A stretch of DNA of 64,000 nucleotides from Bradyrhizobium rifense (GTDB lineage: Bacteria > Pseudomonadota > Alphaproteobacteria > Rhizobiales > Xanthobacteraceae): contig NZ_VSSS01000014.1 of the NCBI RefSeq assembly GCF_008123425.1, positions 186,001 through 250,000 of the forward strand. The letters are read 5' to 3'. Below the pieces are notes generated by a model. The model ran no database searches and was not told the origin of the DNA. It worked only from the letters and a program-made list of their open reading frames with translations. The first letter of the stretch is position 1; every line of letters starts with the position of its first letter. Shown here piece after piece: positions 25,729 through 34,761 of this stretch. The position numbers and the translations under genes were made by a program.

Positions 25729-27117
25729 ATGCACGATCGCGCTCCGCTCTGGGCCATGTCGGCGTGCGAGTTCGTGCGCGCCTTTGCGGACGGCCTTTCG
25801 CCACGCGCGGTGATCGAGGCGACGCTCTCGCATATCGCAGCGACCAATCCGCGCCTCAATGCGATCGTCACGCTCGATGAGGCTGGCGCGCTCGCTGCGG
25901 CAGATGCAAGCGCGAGGCGTTGGCGCGACAGGCGCCCCGCAAGCGCACTCGACGGCGTGCCGATCACGGTCAAGGACAACATCCTTGTCGCGGGGCTGCG
26001 CGCAACCTGGGGCTCAAGGCTCTATCGCGACTTCGTGCCCGATGAGGACGAATTGCCCGTGCGTCGGCTGCGCGAGGCCGGCGCCATCATTCTCGGCAAA
26101 ACCAACGTGCCTGAATTGACCCTGCACGGTTACACCGACAATGCGCTGTTCGGTACCACCGGCAACCCCTGGGATCCGGCTCTGACGCCAGGTGGTTCGA
26201 GCGGCGGTGCGGTGGCAGCGGTAGCCAGCGGAATGTGCACGCTCGCACTCGCGACCGATGGCGGCGGCTCGATCCGGCGCCCGGCCGCTCACACCGGCCT
26301 CGTCGGCTTCAAACCCTCACGCGACACTGTGGCGCGTGGCAAAGGTTTCCCGGCGATCCTGGGTGAGTTCGAGGTCATCGGCCCGATCGCACGCTGTGCC
26401 GAGGATGTCCTCGCTGCCATGGACGTGATTGCTGCGCCTGCGTGGTCGCGCCTCATGGCTGAGCCGCTCACGCCGCGGCCGCGCGTCGCCTATGTGTCGA
26501 CATTTGGCAGAGCGCCTGTCGACCCTTTCATTCGTGACGTGATCGAAGGCACGATCGCGCGGGCTCGGGCGCTCGGCCTCGACGTCGAGACCCTGTCGCC
26601 GTTCACGTTGGCCGATCCGCTAGATGCCGTGTGGCCTGTGGTCAGCCAGACTGGCGTCGCATGGCTCCTGGAACGGCATCCGGGTTGGCAGGGCCAGGTT
26701 GGTTCGGCCATCGCCGAGATGGAGGCGGCCGGGCGCCGCTTGACGGCGCGCGACTATCTGGATGCGCTCGACCAGGTCGCGGCCTTGTGCCGGTCTTTCG
26801 ATGCGTTGTTCGCGCAGTACGACTTCCTGATCACGCCGTCTGCCGCGGCGATGCCGTGGCCGGCCACCGAATCCCATCCCGCCGTCATCGACGGCCAGTC
26901 GGTCGGTCCGCGCGGCCATGCGGTGTTCACGGCGATCGCGAATGCGCTCGGCCTGCCTGCCATATCACTTCCCTGTATCATCCCCGACGGCGCGCTTCCT
27001 GTCGGGCTGCAAGTGATCGCGGGCTCCGGTCATGATGGCTGGCTGATGAAGTTCGCGCGCGAATATGAAGGTCGGTTGTTCACGCACCGATGGCCGAATG
27101 TCCTCCCTGGCGTTTAA
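25729..27117 (+). CDS. amidase (amidase-signature family)
   Basis: This 462-residue amidase has the Ser-cisSer-Lys triad: K82 (PITVKDN), the cis serine in GGSSGGA (157/158) and nucleophile S181 (DGGGSIR). It hydrolyses linear or cyclic amides and carbamoyl compounds; the triazine enzymes AtzE/AtzF and allophanate hydrolase belong to the same superfamily. As last gene of the ring-opening operon it may process the linear amide produced by the barbiturase-family enzyme. Its stop overlaps the convergent Rieske gene by 4 bp. Confidence 0.9.
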   Translation: MHDRAPLWAMSACEFVRAFADGLSPRAVIEATLSHIAATNPRLNAIVTLDEAGALAAADASARRWRDRRPASALDGVPITVKDNILVAGLRATWGSRLYRDFVPDEDELPVRRLREAGAIILGKTNVPELTLHGYTDNALFGTTGNPWDPALTPGGSSGGAVAAVASGMCTLALATDGGGSIRRPAAHTGLVGFKPSRDTVARGKGFPAILGEFEVIGPIARCAEDVLAAMDVIAAPAWSRLMAEPLTPRPRVAYVSTFGRAPVDPFIRDVIEGTIARARALGLDVETLSPFTLADPLDAVWPVVSQTGVAWLLERHPGWQGQVGSAIAEMEAAGRRLTARDYLDALDQVAALCRSFDALFAQYDFLITPSAAAMPWPATESHPAVIDGQSVGPRGHAVFTAIANALGLPAISLPCIIPDGALPVGLQVIAGSGHDGWLMKFAREYEGRLFTHRWPNVLPGV

Positions 27118-28160
27118 TTCTGAGCGGTCAACGACATCGTGTCCTGCATTTTCGGGACTTCTTCCTCGTCATGCTCGTGTAGCAGGTCGAGCAGGCGTTT
27201 GCGCATCAACATGCCGGGGCGATCGGACGGCATGTGCTTCTCGATCTTGCGGCCCATGTCGACGATAGCGTCCGGGTCGGTCGATTCTAGGATATCCCGG
27301 TCCTCTGCGATAATTGCGGCATCCCAATCGATCAGTTCCTGTGCCGAGCAGTCCGCCTCGGTGTCGTTGCGGAACAGAAGCTGCACCACCTGAATCTTGC
27401 CGTCGGCGATCGGCGTTGCGCAGTTAAAGATGATATGCCGGATGCCGGAGGGATACTCCATGTCGAGCCGGCGGCAGAACGGCATGAACCATTTGTTGCG
27501 CATGTGGCGCTTTGTATAGGGCTCCGTTGTCCCGGAGATCTTCGCCGCCATGGGCGGGTTCTTGACGGTGACGAGGGTTTCCGCCTCGAAGCCGTAGTCG
27601 GTCTCGACGATCTCGTATTTCTCCGGTCGCGGCTGGTCGATGTCGCCAAACGTGTTTTTGTGCACGAAAGCGAAGTGCGCGTTGTCGAACGAGTTTTCCA
27701 TCAGTCGTAGCGCCGCCGTGTTCCAGGTGTCGTAGAACTGGAAAATGCGGCGATAGGCGGGATCGCTATCCTCTGGAATGTCGGGAATGTCGCGCAGCGG
27801 CTCGTCCAGCGCAACCCAGACATAACCGTAGCGAGTTTTCGTGCGGAAGGCGCGCGCCCTGGCGTCGGGGATCGGTTGCTCGAACGGAAACTGCGGGATC
27901 ATCACCAGCTTGCCGTCGCGGTCGTACTCCCAGCCGTGATAGCCGCAAACGATGTTGCCGTTGCGGCACCAGCCCTTAGAGAGTTTTGCGGTACGATGGC
28001 AGCAGCGATCCTCCAGCGCCGCGGGTTCGCCCTTGGCATCGAGAAACAGCACGATCGGCTCGCCGAGCAGCGTGAACGGCTGCGGTCCATTATCGAGCTG
28101 TTCGATCCGCATGATCGCGTACCAGAAGCGGCGCAGCACCGGCTGTTTGGTGACCAGCAT
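27114..28160 (-). CDS. Rieske non-heme iron oxygenase
   Basis: This 348-residue oxygenase subunit resembles the VanA/CntA-like single-component group. The Rieske cluster ligands are C53-x-H55 and C72-x-x-H75 (CGYHGWEYD). The mononuclear iron site is seen in NSFDNAHFAFVHKNTFGD (about residues 157-174). The ATG at 28160 is where family similarity begins. These oxygenases hydroxylate rings or remove N- or O-methyl groups, with electrons from a reductase that is not encoded nearby. It follows the deaminase gene by 20 bp in an operon led by an ABC importer. Confidence 0.9.
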   Translation of the reverse strand: MLVTKQPVLRRFWYAIMRIEQLDNGPQPFTLLGEPIVLFLDAKGEPAALEDRCCHRTAKLSKGWCRNGNIVCGYHGWEYDRDGKLVMIPQFPFEQPIPDARARAFRTKTRYGYVWVALDEPLRDIPDIPEDSDPAYRRIFQFYDTWNTAALRLMENSFDNAHFAFVHKNTFGDIDQPRPEKYEIVETDYGFEAETLVTVKNPPMAAKISGTTEPYTKRHMRNKWFMPFCRRLDMEYPSGIRHIIFNCATPIADGKIQVVQLLFRNDTEADCSAQELIDWDAAIIAEDRDILESTDPDAIVDMGRKIEKHMPSDRPGMLMRKRLLDLLHEHDEEEVPKMQDTMSLTAQN

Positions 28161-28179
28161 GAGGTGTCTCCCAAAAAGT

Positions 28180-29538
28180 TCAGGCGGCGATGCGCGTAAC
28201 GACGCGCGCCGCGTCGGATCGAAGTCGTGCAAGGTCGAGGCCGGGGATGGCGCCGTCGTCAACGACGATCCGTCCGCCAATCAGCAGATGACGTACACGG
28301 GCGCCACCGCAAGTTACCGGTGCGACCAGGAGATCATGCATGCCGAAGTGGCGAGGCTGGTCGAGATCAAACACGGCGATGTCCGCCTGCTGGCCGGGTG
28401 CGAGCGTGCCGATCTGCGGCAGGCCCAGCACGCGCGCGCCACCGGCCGTGGCCCAGTGCACGACGTTTTCGGCGGTGACCGCATTCGCGCCCTTCACCGC
28501 GCGATGGGTGTGCCAGGCGCTGTGCATCTCGCAGACCATGTCGGCGGCCTCGTTCGACGCGGCACCGTCGACGCCCAGCGACACCGCGCCGCCGAGCGCC
28601 GCGAGGGAGTCGGCTGGTGCAATACCGGAGCCAAGCCGGCAGTTCGACTGCGGGCAGTGCGCCATGCCGGTGCCGGTGTCGGCGAGAATCTTCACCTCGT
28701 CATGGTCGAGATGCACCATGTGCGCATACCAGACATCGGGGCCAAGCCAGTCGTGGTCGGCAAGCCAGTGCACCGGGCGCTTGCCGTGCACCGACATGCA
28801 GAAGTCGACATAGTCCGACGTTTCCGACAGATGGCTGTGCAGCCGCAGCTTCATGCGCCGCGAAGCGGCAATCACTTCGCGAAGTTCACCCGGGTCCAGT
28901 GACCAGGTCGGCGTGGTCGGCGCCATCGCAACCTTCGTGAGACCGGCGGGAGAGGGATCATGAAAACGCTGGGCGCAGGCTTCGACCGAGGCCAGCATGC
29001 GCTCGAGCGGTTCAACCGGCGTCGGTGCTCCGTCGCCGCCGCCGACATGGCTCATCTTGGTGCCGCCGCCGCGGCAAAGCACCAGGCGCAGCCCGAGGCT
29101 GCGGGCGACTTCGAAGATCACCGCCGCCGGATCGAAACGGTAGGTATCGCTAAACAGATAGTGGTGATCGGCCACGGTCGTCGTGCCGGACAGCAGCAGC
29201 TCGGTGAGGCCGATCCGGGCCGCGACGGCCAGCGCCTCCTCGTCGATCTTCGACCAGTACGCATAGGGCACTGACCGCAGCCAGCCGGCGAGCGGCCGAT
29301 TGATGCCGGCCTGCACGCCCTTCAACACGCTCTGGAATAGGTGGTGGTGGGTGGAGATCAGACCTGGATAGATCACGCAACCGGAGGCATCCAGCCTTCG
29401 TTCGCCGCTCTCCGGCGTGAGCGCGCCAATCGCCGCGATGACACCGTCGCGGATCCGGATCGATCCCCGGGCGCGCATCGCGTCGCCGGCAAGGCCAGTG
29501 AAAATCCCCTCGGCGTTCTCGATCAGCAACGCGCTCAT
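28180..29538 (-). CDS. amidohydrolase, 8-oxoguanine/hydroxytriazine deaminase-like
   Basis: This 452-residue metal-dependent hydrolase belongs to the ATZ/TRZ/8-oxoguanine deaminase group. The H64-x-H66 motif lies in ISTHHHLFQS. LHSHLSE near 238 and AHMVHLDHDE near 271 supply histidines, and GVDGAASNEAADM near 318 supplies the catalytic aspartate. Relatives remove an amino group (or Cl, SCH3) from purine, pyrimidine or s-triazine rings. The start at 29538 overlaps the permease stop by 4 bases (ATGA). A deaminase encoded in one operon with an importer supports an amino-substituted N-heterocycle as nutrient. Confidence 0.9.
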   Translation of the reverse strand: MSALLIENAEGIFTGLAGDAMRARGSIRIRDGVIAAIGALTPESGERRLDASGCVIYPGLISTHHHLFQSVLKGVQAGINRPLAGWLRSVPYAYWSKIDEEALAVAARIGLTELLLSGTTTVADHHYLFSDTYRFDPAAVIFEVARSLGLRLVLCRGGGTKMSHVGGGDGAPTPVEPLERMLASVEACAQRFHDPSPAGLTKVAMAPTTPTWSLDPGELREVIAASRRMKLRLHSHLSETSDYVDFCMSVHGKRPVHWLADHDWLGPDVWYAHMVHLDHDEVKILADTGTGMAHCPQSNCRLGSGIAPADSLAALGGAVSLGVDGAASNEAADMVCEMHSAWHTHRAVKGANAVTAENVVHWATAGGARVLGLPQIGTLAPGQQADIAVFDLDQPRHFGMHDLLVAPVTCGGARVRHLLIGGRIVVDDGAIPGLDLARLRSDAARVVTRIAA

Positions 29539-30335
29539 GCTTCGGCTCCGATCTCGCTCTCGTGCCAATTCGACAGCGCGAGCCTGGACAGTCCCACCAT
29601 CGCGCCGAACAACAACACGCCGGTAACGGTGATCAGGAACAGTGCGGCGAACATCCTGGGAATGTCCAGCTGGAATCCGGCGTCGAGAATCTCGTAGGCA
29701 AGTCCTGATGAGCGGCCGCCGGTGCCGGCGACGAACTCGGCGACCACTGCGCCGATCAGAGCGAGCCCGGAGGAAATGCGCAGGCCGCCGAAGAAGTACG
29801 GCAGAGCGCCGGGAATCCGCAGCCGCACCAGCGTTTTCAATCGGCTGGCTCGGTTCATGCGGAAATAGCTGGCGAGCCCGGGATCGACGCTGCGCAGGCC
29901 CAGCGTGGTATTGGAGATGATGGGGAACAGCGCTACCAGCGTTGCGCACACTGTTAGCGAGAGTTGCGTGTTCTTCACCAGGATGATGATCAGCGGCGCG
30001 ATCGCCACGATCGGCGTCACCTGTAGCAGCACCGCGTAGGGAAACAGGCTGACCTCGATGGCGCGGCTTTGCACGAACATGAAGGCGATCAGCGTTCCCA
30101 GCACAACGGCAGCGGCGAACGCCTGCAGGGTGATGCGCAAGGTGATCAGCAGTGCGCGCAGCAGCGACGGACCGTTCTTGATCAGGCTGGCGAGGATGTC
30201 GCTCGGTTTCGGAAACAGATAGACCGGGATTGAGTCGAGCCGGCAGCCGATTTCCCAGACCGCGAGCAGCACCACGCCGACCGCGAGCGGCGCTACGATT
30301 CGTACGAACGTCTCCGATTGCAACAGCGGCTTCAT
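29535..30335 (-). CDS. ABC transporter permease (NitT/TauT type)
   Basis: This 266-residue permease has about six helices, with loop FRMNRASRLKTLVRLRIPGALP and the segment LIGAVVAEFVAGTGG. It is the only permease in this second importer, so it should work as a homodimer, unlike the two-permease system at 16-18 kb. It overlaps the ATPase gene by 4 bases upstream and the deaminase gene by 4 bases downstream. Confidence 0.9.
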   Translation of the reverse strand: MKPLLQSETFVRIVAPLAVGVVLLAVWEIGCRLDSIPVYLFPKPSDILASLIKNGPSLLRALLITLRITLQAFAAAVVLGTLIAFMFVQSRAIEVSLFPYAVLLQVTPIVAIAPLIIILVKNTQLSLTVCATLVALFPIISNTTLGLRSVDPGLASYFRMNRASRLKTLVRLRIPGALPYFFGGLRISSGLALIGAVVAEFVAGTGGRSSGLAYEILDAGFQLDIPRMFAALFLITVTGVLLFGAMVGLSRLALSNWHESEIGAEA

Positions 30336-31180
30336 GGCGCAGCTCCCGATGCCGATGGCAACGACGCTTCGGCGAGCCAGGTCGACAGTTCGCGGCAGTA
30401 GGCGGCGAACCGGGCGCTGTCGCGGAAATCCTGGCTGCGCGGTTGCGGTTCATCGATGGTCATGGTGCGGAAGATGCGGCCGGGGTTTGCGGCGAGCACC
30501 ACGATGCGGGTCGACAGGAACACCGCTTCATAGATCGAGTGGGTGACGAACACCGTGGTCAGCTTGCGTTCCCACCACAATTTGACCAGATCATCATCGA
30601 GCTTGTTGCGGGTGAATTCATCGAGCGCGCCGAACGGCTCGTCCATCAACAGCAGGTTAGGATCGGTGGCGAGCGCGCGCGCAATCGACACCCGCATTTT
30701 CATGCCGCCGGAGAGCTGGCGCGGGAAATGCCGTGCGAAGGCCGAGAGGCCGACCCGGGCGATGGCGTCGCTGACCCGTGGATCGGCCTTGCCGCGTGGC
30801 ACGTCGGCGAGGTCGAGCGGCAGCCGCACATTGGTGTCGACCCGCGCCCAGGGCATCAGGGTCGGCTCCTGGAATACGAAGGCGAAGCCGCGGCCGTCCT
30901 GGCCCACCTGTCCGAAATCGCCGCGCCACCACAAGATCCGCCCGTCCGATGGCTGGATCAAATTGGCGATCAGCTTGAGCAGTGTGCTTTTGCCGCAACC
31001 GGACGGGCCGATCAAAGTGAGGAATTCACCCTCGGCGATCGTGAGGTCGATCGGCGCCAGGGCACGGGTGCCGTTGGCGAAGACCTTTTCCGCGGAGAGC
31101 ACCTCGACGGCCGGCGGACGATCGCCGGCGCGACGCGTGGTTTGCGCGTCCAGAGGGTCGCTGGGTAAGGGAGCATTCAT
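30332..31180 (-). CDS. ABC transporter ATP-binding protein (NitT/TauT type)
   Basis: This 282-residue ATPase has Walker A GPSGCGKST, signature LSGGMKMR, Walker B LLLMDEPFGALDE and switch histidine VTHSIYEA intact. The ATG at 31180 was preferred because upstream codons lie in the intergenic gap and lack conservation. It resembles the ATPase at 18158 in architecture but serves a distinct binding protein. Confidence 0.9.
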   Translation of the reverse strand: MNAPLPSDPLDAQTTRRAGDRPPAVEVLSAEKVFANGTRALAPIDLTIAEGEFLTLIGPSGCGKSTLLKLIANLIQPSDGRILWWRGDFGQVGQDGRGFAFVFQEPTLMPWARVDTNVRLPLDLADVPRGKADPRVSDAIARVGLSAFARHFPRQLSGGMKMRVSIARALATDPNLLLMDEPFGALDEFTRNKLDDDLVKLWWERKLTTVFVTHSIYEAVFLSTRIVVLAANPGRIFRTMTIDEPQPRSQDFRDSARFAAYCRELSTWLAEASLPSASGAAP

Positions 31181-31230
31181 GATAGGCTTCTTCGTGGGGT
31201 CATCGTCACAGGACCGCTGCAAGTTCCGTA

Positions 31231-32217
31231 CTAGAAGCCGATCTTCAGATCCTTGACGAAGCGGTCGGTGAACGCCTTTTGCCATTCAGTCTTTGGATCG
31301 AGCAGGTTGGCGGCAACCAGGAAGTCATAGGTCTGCTTCCATCGCGCAGCCGTCATGATGCCGATTCCGCCGGTGGCGGCGTCGCCGCCGTCGAGCGCTT
31401 TGGTCTGCTTCAGCTTGTCGATCGCGAATGCGATCTGGGCGTCGGTCATTTTCGGATTGTCGACCTTGATCAGGGCGTTGGCCGGTTCCGGGTTTTTGAG
31501 GTAGTCACGCCAGCCCTCGAGCGATGCCTTGACGAAACGCGCCACCACATCGGGTTTCTCGGCGAGCATCTTGTCGGTGGTCACGATCGCCGCGCCATAG
31601 GGCGGATAGCCGCCGTCGGCGAACAGGAAGAATTTTGCCTTGACGCCTTGCTGCTGCGCCTGGAACGGTTCGGACGAGAGATAAGCCTGTTGAGACACCG
31701 TGGGGTCTGCGAAGAACGGTTGCAGGTTGAAAGTGTAAGCGCGGATCTGGTCGTCGGTGTAGCCATACTTGGCCCGCAGCCACGGCCAGAACGTGGTCCG
31801 CGACGAACCAGAAATCAGGATCGGCTTGCCTTTCAGGGCAGCGAGATCTGCCACGTCGTCATGGGCCATGATGCCTTGCGGATCGAACTGGAACGAGGAC
31901 GCCACCGTCACCAGCGGCAGTCCCTGTTCGCGGCCCTTCAGCACCTGGATGTCATAGCCCATCAGGAAATCGGTCTCGCCGGCGAGCAGGAGCTGCGATC
32001 CGTTCACCTGCGGTCCACCCATCTTGATGGTGACGTCGAGCCCGGCCTTTTCGTAAAGCCCGGTCGCCTTGGCCTGGTAGAAGCCGCCATGCTCGGCCTG
32101 GGCGAACCAACTGGTCAGAAATGTCACCTTGTCGGCGGCGGTCGACGGGGCGACGAAGGCAAGGCAAGCCGCCGCAGCGAGCAGGGCGCGGGACACGATG
32201 GTCATGATGGCGTTCAT
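31231..32217 (-). CDS. ABC transporter substrate-binding protein (NMT1/THI5-like)
   Basis: This 328-residue periplasmic protein has a signal peptide ending near APSTAADK (residue 27) and the family hallmark SWFAQAEHGGFYQAKATGLYEKAGLDV. It is similar in fold to the SBP at 15100 but clearly a different paralogue. It is first in the importer-deaminase-Rieske operon and divergent from the creatininase gene, with a LysR-type inverted repeat in the shared promoter region. Ligand binding by a purine-, pyrimidine- or triazine-like compound is inferred from context. Confidence 0.9.
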   Translation of the reverse strand: MNAIMTIVSRALLAAAACLAFVAPSTAADKVTFLTSWFAQAEHGGFYQAKATGLYEKAGLDVTIKMGGPQVNGSQLLLAGETDFLMGYDIQVLKGREQGLPLVTVASSFQFDPQGIMAHDDVADLAALKGKPILISGSSRTTFWPWLRAKYGYTDDQIRAYTFNLQPFFADPTVSQQAYLSSEPFQAQQQGVKAKFFLFADGGYPPYGAAIVTTDKMLAEKPDVVARFVKASLEGWRDYLKNPEPANALIKVDNPKMTDAQIAFAIDKLKQTKALDGGDAATGGIGIMTAARWKQTYDFLVAANLLDPKTEWQKAFTDRFVKDLKIGF

Positions 32218-32343
32218 GGCAACCTCGGTGTGATTTCGATCGGATGGAATTCCAATGGCGGCGGAATCCCGGTGCAGCGTTCCCGGCACTGCAAAAGATG
32301 CACGCGCCGTCTGTCATCCGGAAGCATTTTGATTCGAGGCATA

Positions 32344-32362
32344 CGTTGCCTTTTAGGCAACG
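32344..32362. promoter_or_regulatory. inverted repeat GTTGCCTTTTAGGCAAC, candidate LysR site 1
   Basis: The perfect inverted repeat GTTGCCT-TTT-AGGCAAC, with one extra C/G pair, lies between the divergent substrate-binding protein and creatininase genes. The identical core occurs at 37519-37537 in front of the LysR gene. It is therefore very probably bound by that regulator. Confidence 0.7.
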
Positions 32363-32482
32363 CATAAAAAGCCAGGGTCAGGCCCCTGCGTGCACCATTG
32401 TCAACGGCTCCGCGATGCCATAGTCGGACATCATGGTCGTGCGCGCCGCAACCGCGCGGTGCGCCGTGAAAAGGAACTGAAC

Positions 32483-33277
32483 ATGGACAAGCCGCGCCGC
32501 CGGGTCTGGTGGGACGAATACGCCTCGCGTGAATTCGAAAGCCTCGATCCAGAGAGCACCATCGCTGTCCTGCCGATCGCCGCCATCGAGCAGCACGGGC
32601 CGCATCTGCCGGTTGGCGTCGACGCGGCGATCAACCGTGGCATGCTCGAGACACTCATCGATCATCTGCCCGATGATCTCGACATCCGGATCCTACCGGT
32701 TCAGCAGGTCGGAAAATCCAACGAGCATCTGCGGATGCGAGGGACCTTGACCTTGCCGGCGGCGACGCTGATCGAGGCCTGGACCGAGCTCGGATTGTCA
32801 GTCGCGCGCGCCGGCATGCGGAAACTCGTGATCGTCAACTCGCATGGCGGCAACGACGAGGTGATGGGCATCGTCGCGCGCGAGCTGCGGGTACGCGCCG
32901 ACATGCTGGTGGTTAAGTCCGCCTGGTCGCGGCTCGGCAAGCCGGCCGGCCTCTACAGCGAGCGCGAGCTAAAATTCGGTATCCACGGCGGTGACGTCGA
33001 GACCTCGCTGATGCTGCATTTCCGCCCGGAACTGGTCGATATGGCGCGCGCACAGGACTTCCGGTCCGTTGCCGAGGACGACGAAGCGGCCTTCGACCAT
33101 CTCAGACCGACCGGGTTCATTGCCTATGCCTGGATCGCCGGGGACCTCAATCCCGCCGGCGCGGTTGGCGAAGCGCACAAGGCAACCGCCGACAAGGGCC
33201 GTCTCACCGCCGAGCACGGCTCGGGGGAATTCATCAAGCTCCTGTACGACGTGAAGGCGGCGAAGCTGCCGCGCTGA
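32483..33277 (+). CDS. creatininase family protein
   Basis: This 264-residue metal-dependent amidohydrolase of the creatininase fold has motifs IEQHGPHLPVGVD (E34, H36, D44 region), NSHGGND near 115-121 and GIHGGDVETS near 162-171. Family members open the five-membered lactam creatinine or act on formamide-type intermediates. The ATG at 32483 follows AAAAGGAAC. It is the only + strand gene in this stretch and runs from the shared LysR-site promoter region. A role in opening a lactam ring or cleaving a cyclic amide intermediate is plausible. Confidence 0.87.
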   Translation: MDKPRRRVWWDEYASREFESLDPESTIAVLPIAAIEQHGPHLPVGVDAAINRGMLETLIDHLPDDLDIRILPVQQVGKSNEHLRMRGTLTLPAATLIEAWTELGLSVARAGMRKLVIVNSHGGNDEVMGIVARELRVRADMLVVKSAWSRLGKPAGLYSERELKFGIHGGDVETSLMLHFRPELVDMARAQDFRSVAEDDEAAFDHLRPTGFIAYAWIAGDLNPAGAVGEAHKATADKGRLTAEHGSGEFIKLLYDVKAAKLPR

Positions 33278-34123
33278 TCAACCGCGCTCGCACAACTGCC
33301 GGACCAGGGTCGTGATCCGTGCGGTCGGCGAGCCCAGCGCGAGCATGACCGAGAAGTGGTCGGCGCCCGGAATTTCCTCATAGCTTACCGGCAGTCCATT
33401 GGCGGCGCGGTGTGCGGCCATGTCGGCGGTCTGCTGGCGCAGCATCGGCAGTTCGGCGCCGCCGACCACCAGGGCCAGCGGCGCAGAAGGGCCTGCTGAG
33501 TGCAGCAGCGGCGAATTGCGCCGCGACATCGCTTCGTCGAGCTTGAGCTTGACGTTGAGATAGCTGTGGCGGATCGGCTCGAGATCGAAGATGCCGCTGA
33601 TCGCAATGCCCGCCTTCACGCGCGGATGCGACAGCGCCATCGCCGCCAGATGTCCGCCTGCCGACCAGCCGGATACGACAATACGGCCAGGATCGCCACC
33701 GAGCGCGGGAAGTCGTTCAACCAGCGCGTCGAGAGCCCGATGGATCTCGGCAACAATCTCGTCCAAGGTCGCTTCCGGCGCCAGGGTGTAGCCGATCAGC
33801 GCGACATTGATGCCGTGAGCCATCGGTCCCTCGGCAAACCAGGTGACGGTTTCCTTCGAGCGCATCTGCCAGTAGCCGCCGTGGATCAGTACGAGCGTCG
33901 GGCCGCCGTCGGCGGCCTTGAGGAAATCGGTGCGATTGCGGTCGCGTGGACCGTATCTCAAGTCGAGATGCGCAGGATGCTTGTCCCGCATGGTGGCGGA
34001 GCGCTGCTCCCAGCTCGCGACTAGCTCGGCGCTGCCCGGGACGGCGGCGCTGTTGTTGAGCCCGAGGTCACGCTGCTCCTGGCTCATCGATCGCCAGTTC
34101 GTCTCGCCGAATATCGTCGCCAT
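33278..34123 (-). CDS. alpha/beta hydrolase (kynurenine formamidase-like)
   Basis: This 281-residue alpha/beta hydrolase has oxyanion motif HGGYWQM, nucleophile elbow GWSAGG and catalytic histidine in GADHFSV near the C-terminus. This pattern is seen in the KynB-like/BNA7 formamidase and esterase group. The ATG at 34123 was taken as start because the 17 in-frame residues before it are not conserved. Together with the creatininase and isochorismatase-like proteins it gives this module three amide-type hydrolases besides the amidase. It is the last gene of the minus-strand run from the cupin gene. Confidence 0.85.
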   Translation of the reverse strand: MATIFGETNWRSMSQEQRDLGLNNSAAVPGSAELVASWEQRSATMRDKHPAHLDLRYGPRDRNRTDFLKAADGGPTLVLIHGGYWQMRSKETVTWFAEGPMAHGINVALIGYTLAPEATLDEIVAEIHRALDALVERLPALGGDPGRIVVSGWSAGGHLAAMALSHPRVKAGIAISGIFDLEPIRHSYLNVKLKLDEAMSRRNSPLLHSAGPSAPLALVVGGAELPMLRQQTADMAAHRAANGLPVSYEEIPGADHFSVMLALGSPTARITTLVRQLCERG

Positions 34124-34175
34124 CGTGATGTCCTTGAATGCCGTTGGTCGCGAATCCACTTTTGCAGCGAACAAC

Positions 34176-34760
34176 TCATAGCCGCTGCATCGCTCGGCGG
34201 ACCTCCGCGAGAAAGCGGCGGCGCCTGACTTCGGTCGCAGTGTTCATGTGGTACAGCGCATGATAGCGCACCCTGGCCTTGAAGCCGGTGAACCAGGGCA
34301 GGTAGCGCGTCATGATCTTGCGCGGCGGGTCGGCCATGGCGATGGCTTTCCAGCGTTGGCGGCCGTAGGTCGAGATGCCGCTGATACGACTGATGTGCTG
34401 TAGCAGCGGTTTCGCATGTGCCGGGTCGGGCAGGTCCATCGCGATGCCGGGGCCGAACATCCGATCGAACCAGCCCTTCAGCATGGCCGGCGGTCCGAAG
34501 GACCAGGTCGGAAACTGCACCACCAGTGCCTCCGCTGCCATCAGCCGGTCGACATGGGCCTGGTTGTTGGCACGGTTGCGCGCGGGATCGTGATAGTCGC
34601 GCCGCCGCTCCGCCGTGAGCACGGGATCGAACCCCTCCGCATAGAGGTCGAGCAAGTCGACCGCATGCCCGGCCTGCGTGAGTCCGGCCAGCGCCTCGCG
34701 ACGGATCGCGGCATGGAAGCTGTCGTCCAGCGGATGGCAATAGACGTACAGCACGCGCAC
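34176..34760 (-). CDS. NAD(P)H quinone reductase, flavodoxin-like fold
   Basis: This 194-residue FMN protein belongs to the KefF/NQO1/MdaB-like family. The CHPLDDSFHAAI phosphate-binding start, the active-site segment QFPTWSFGPPAMLKGWFDRMFGPG (about residues 80-103) and the STYG motif are visible. I assigned a GTG start at 34760, one base after the FAD-linked oxidase stop. It may supply reduced flavin or reduce quinone-like intermediates; it could also be a general stress enzyme carried with the operon. Confidence 0.82.
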   Translation of the reverse strand: MRVLYVYCHPLDDSFHAAIRREALAGLTQAGHAVDLLDLYAEGFDPVLTAERRRDYHDPARNRANNQAHVDRLMAAEALVVQFPTWSFGPPAMLKGWFDRMFGPGIAMDLPDPAHAKPLLQHISRISGISTYGRQRWKAIAMADPPRKIMTRYLPWFTGFKARVRYHALYHMNTATEVRRRRFLAEVRRAMQRL

Positions 34761-34761
34761 G

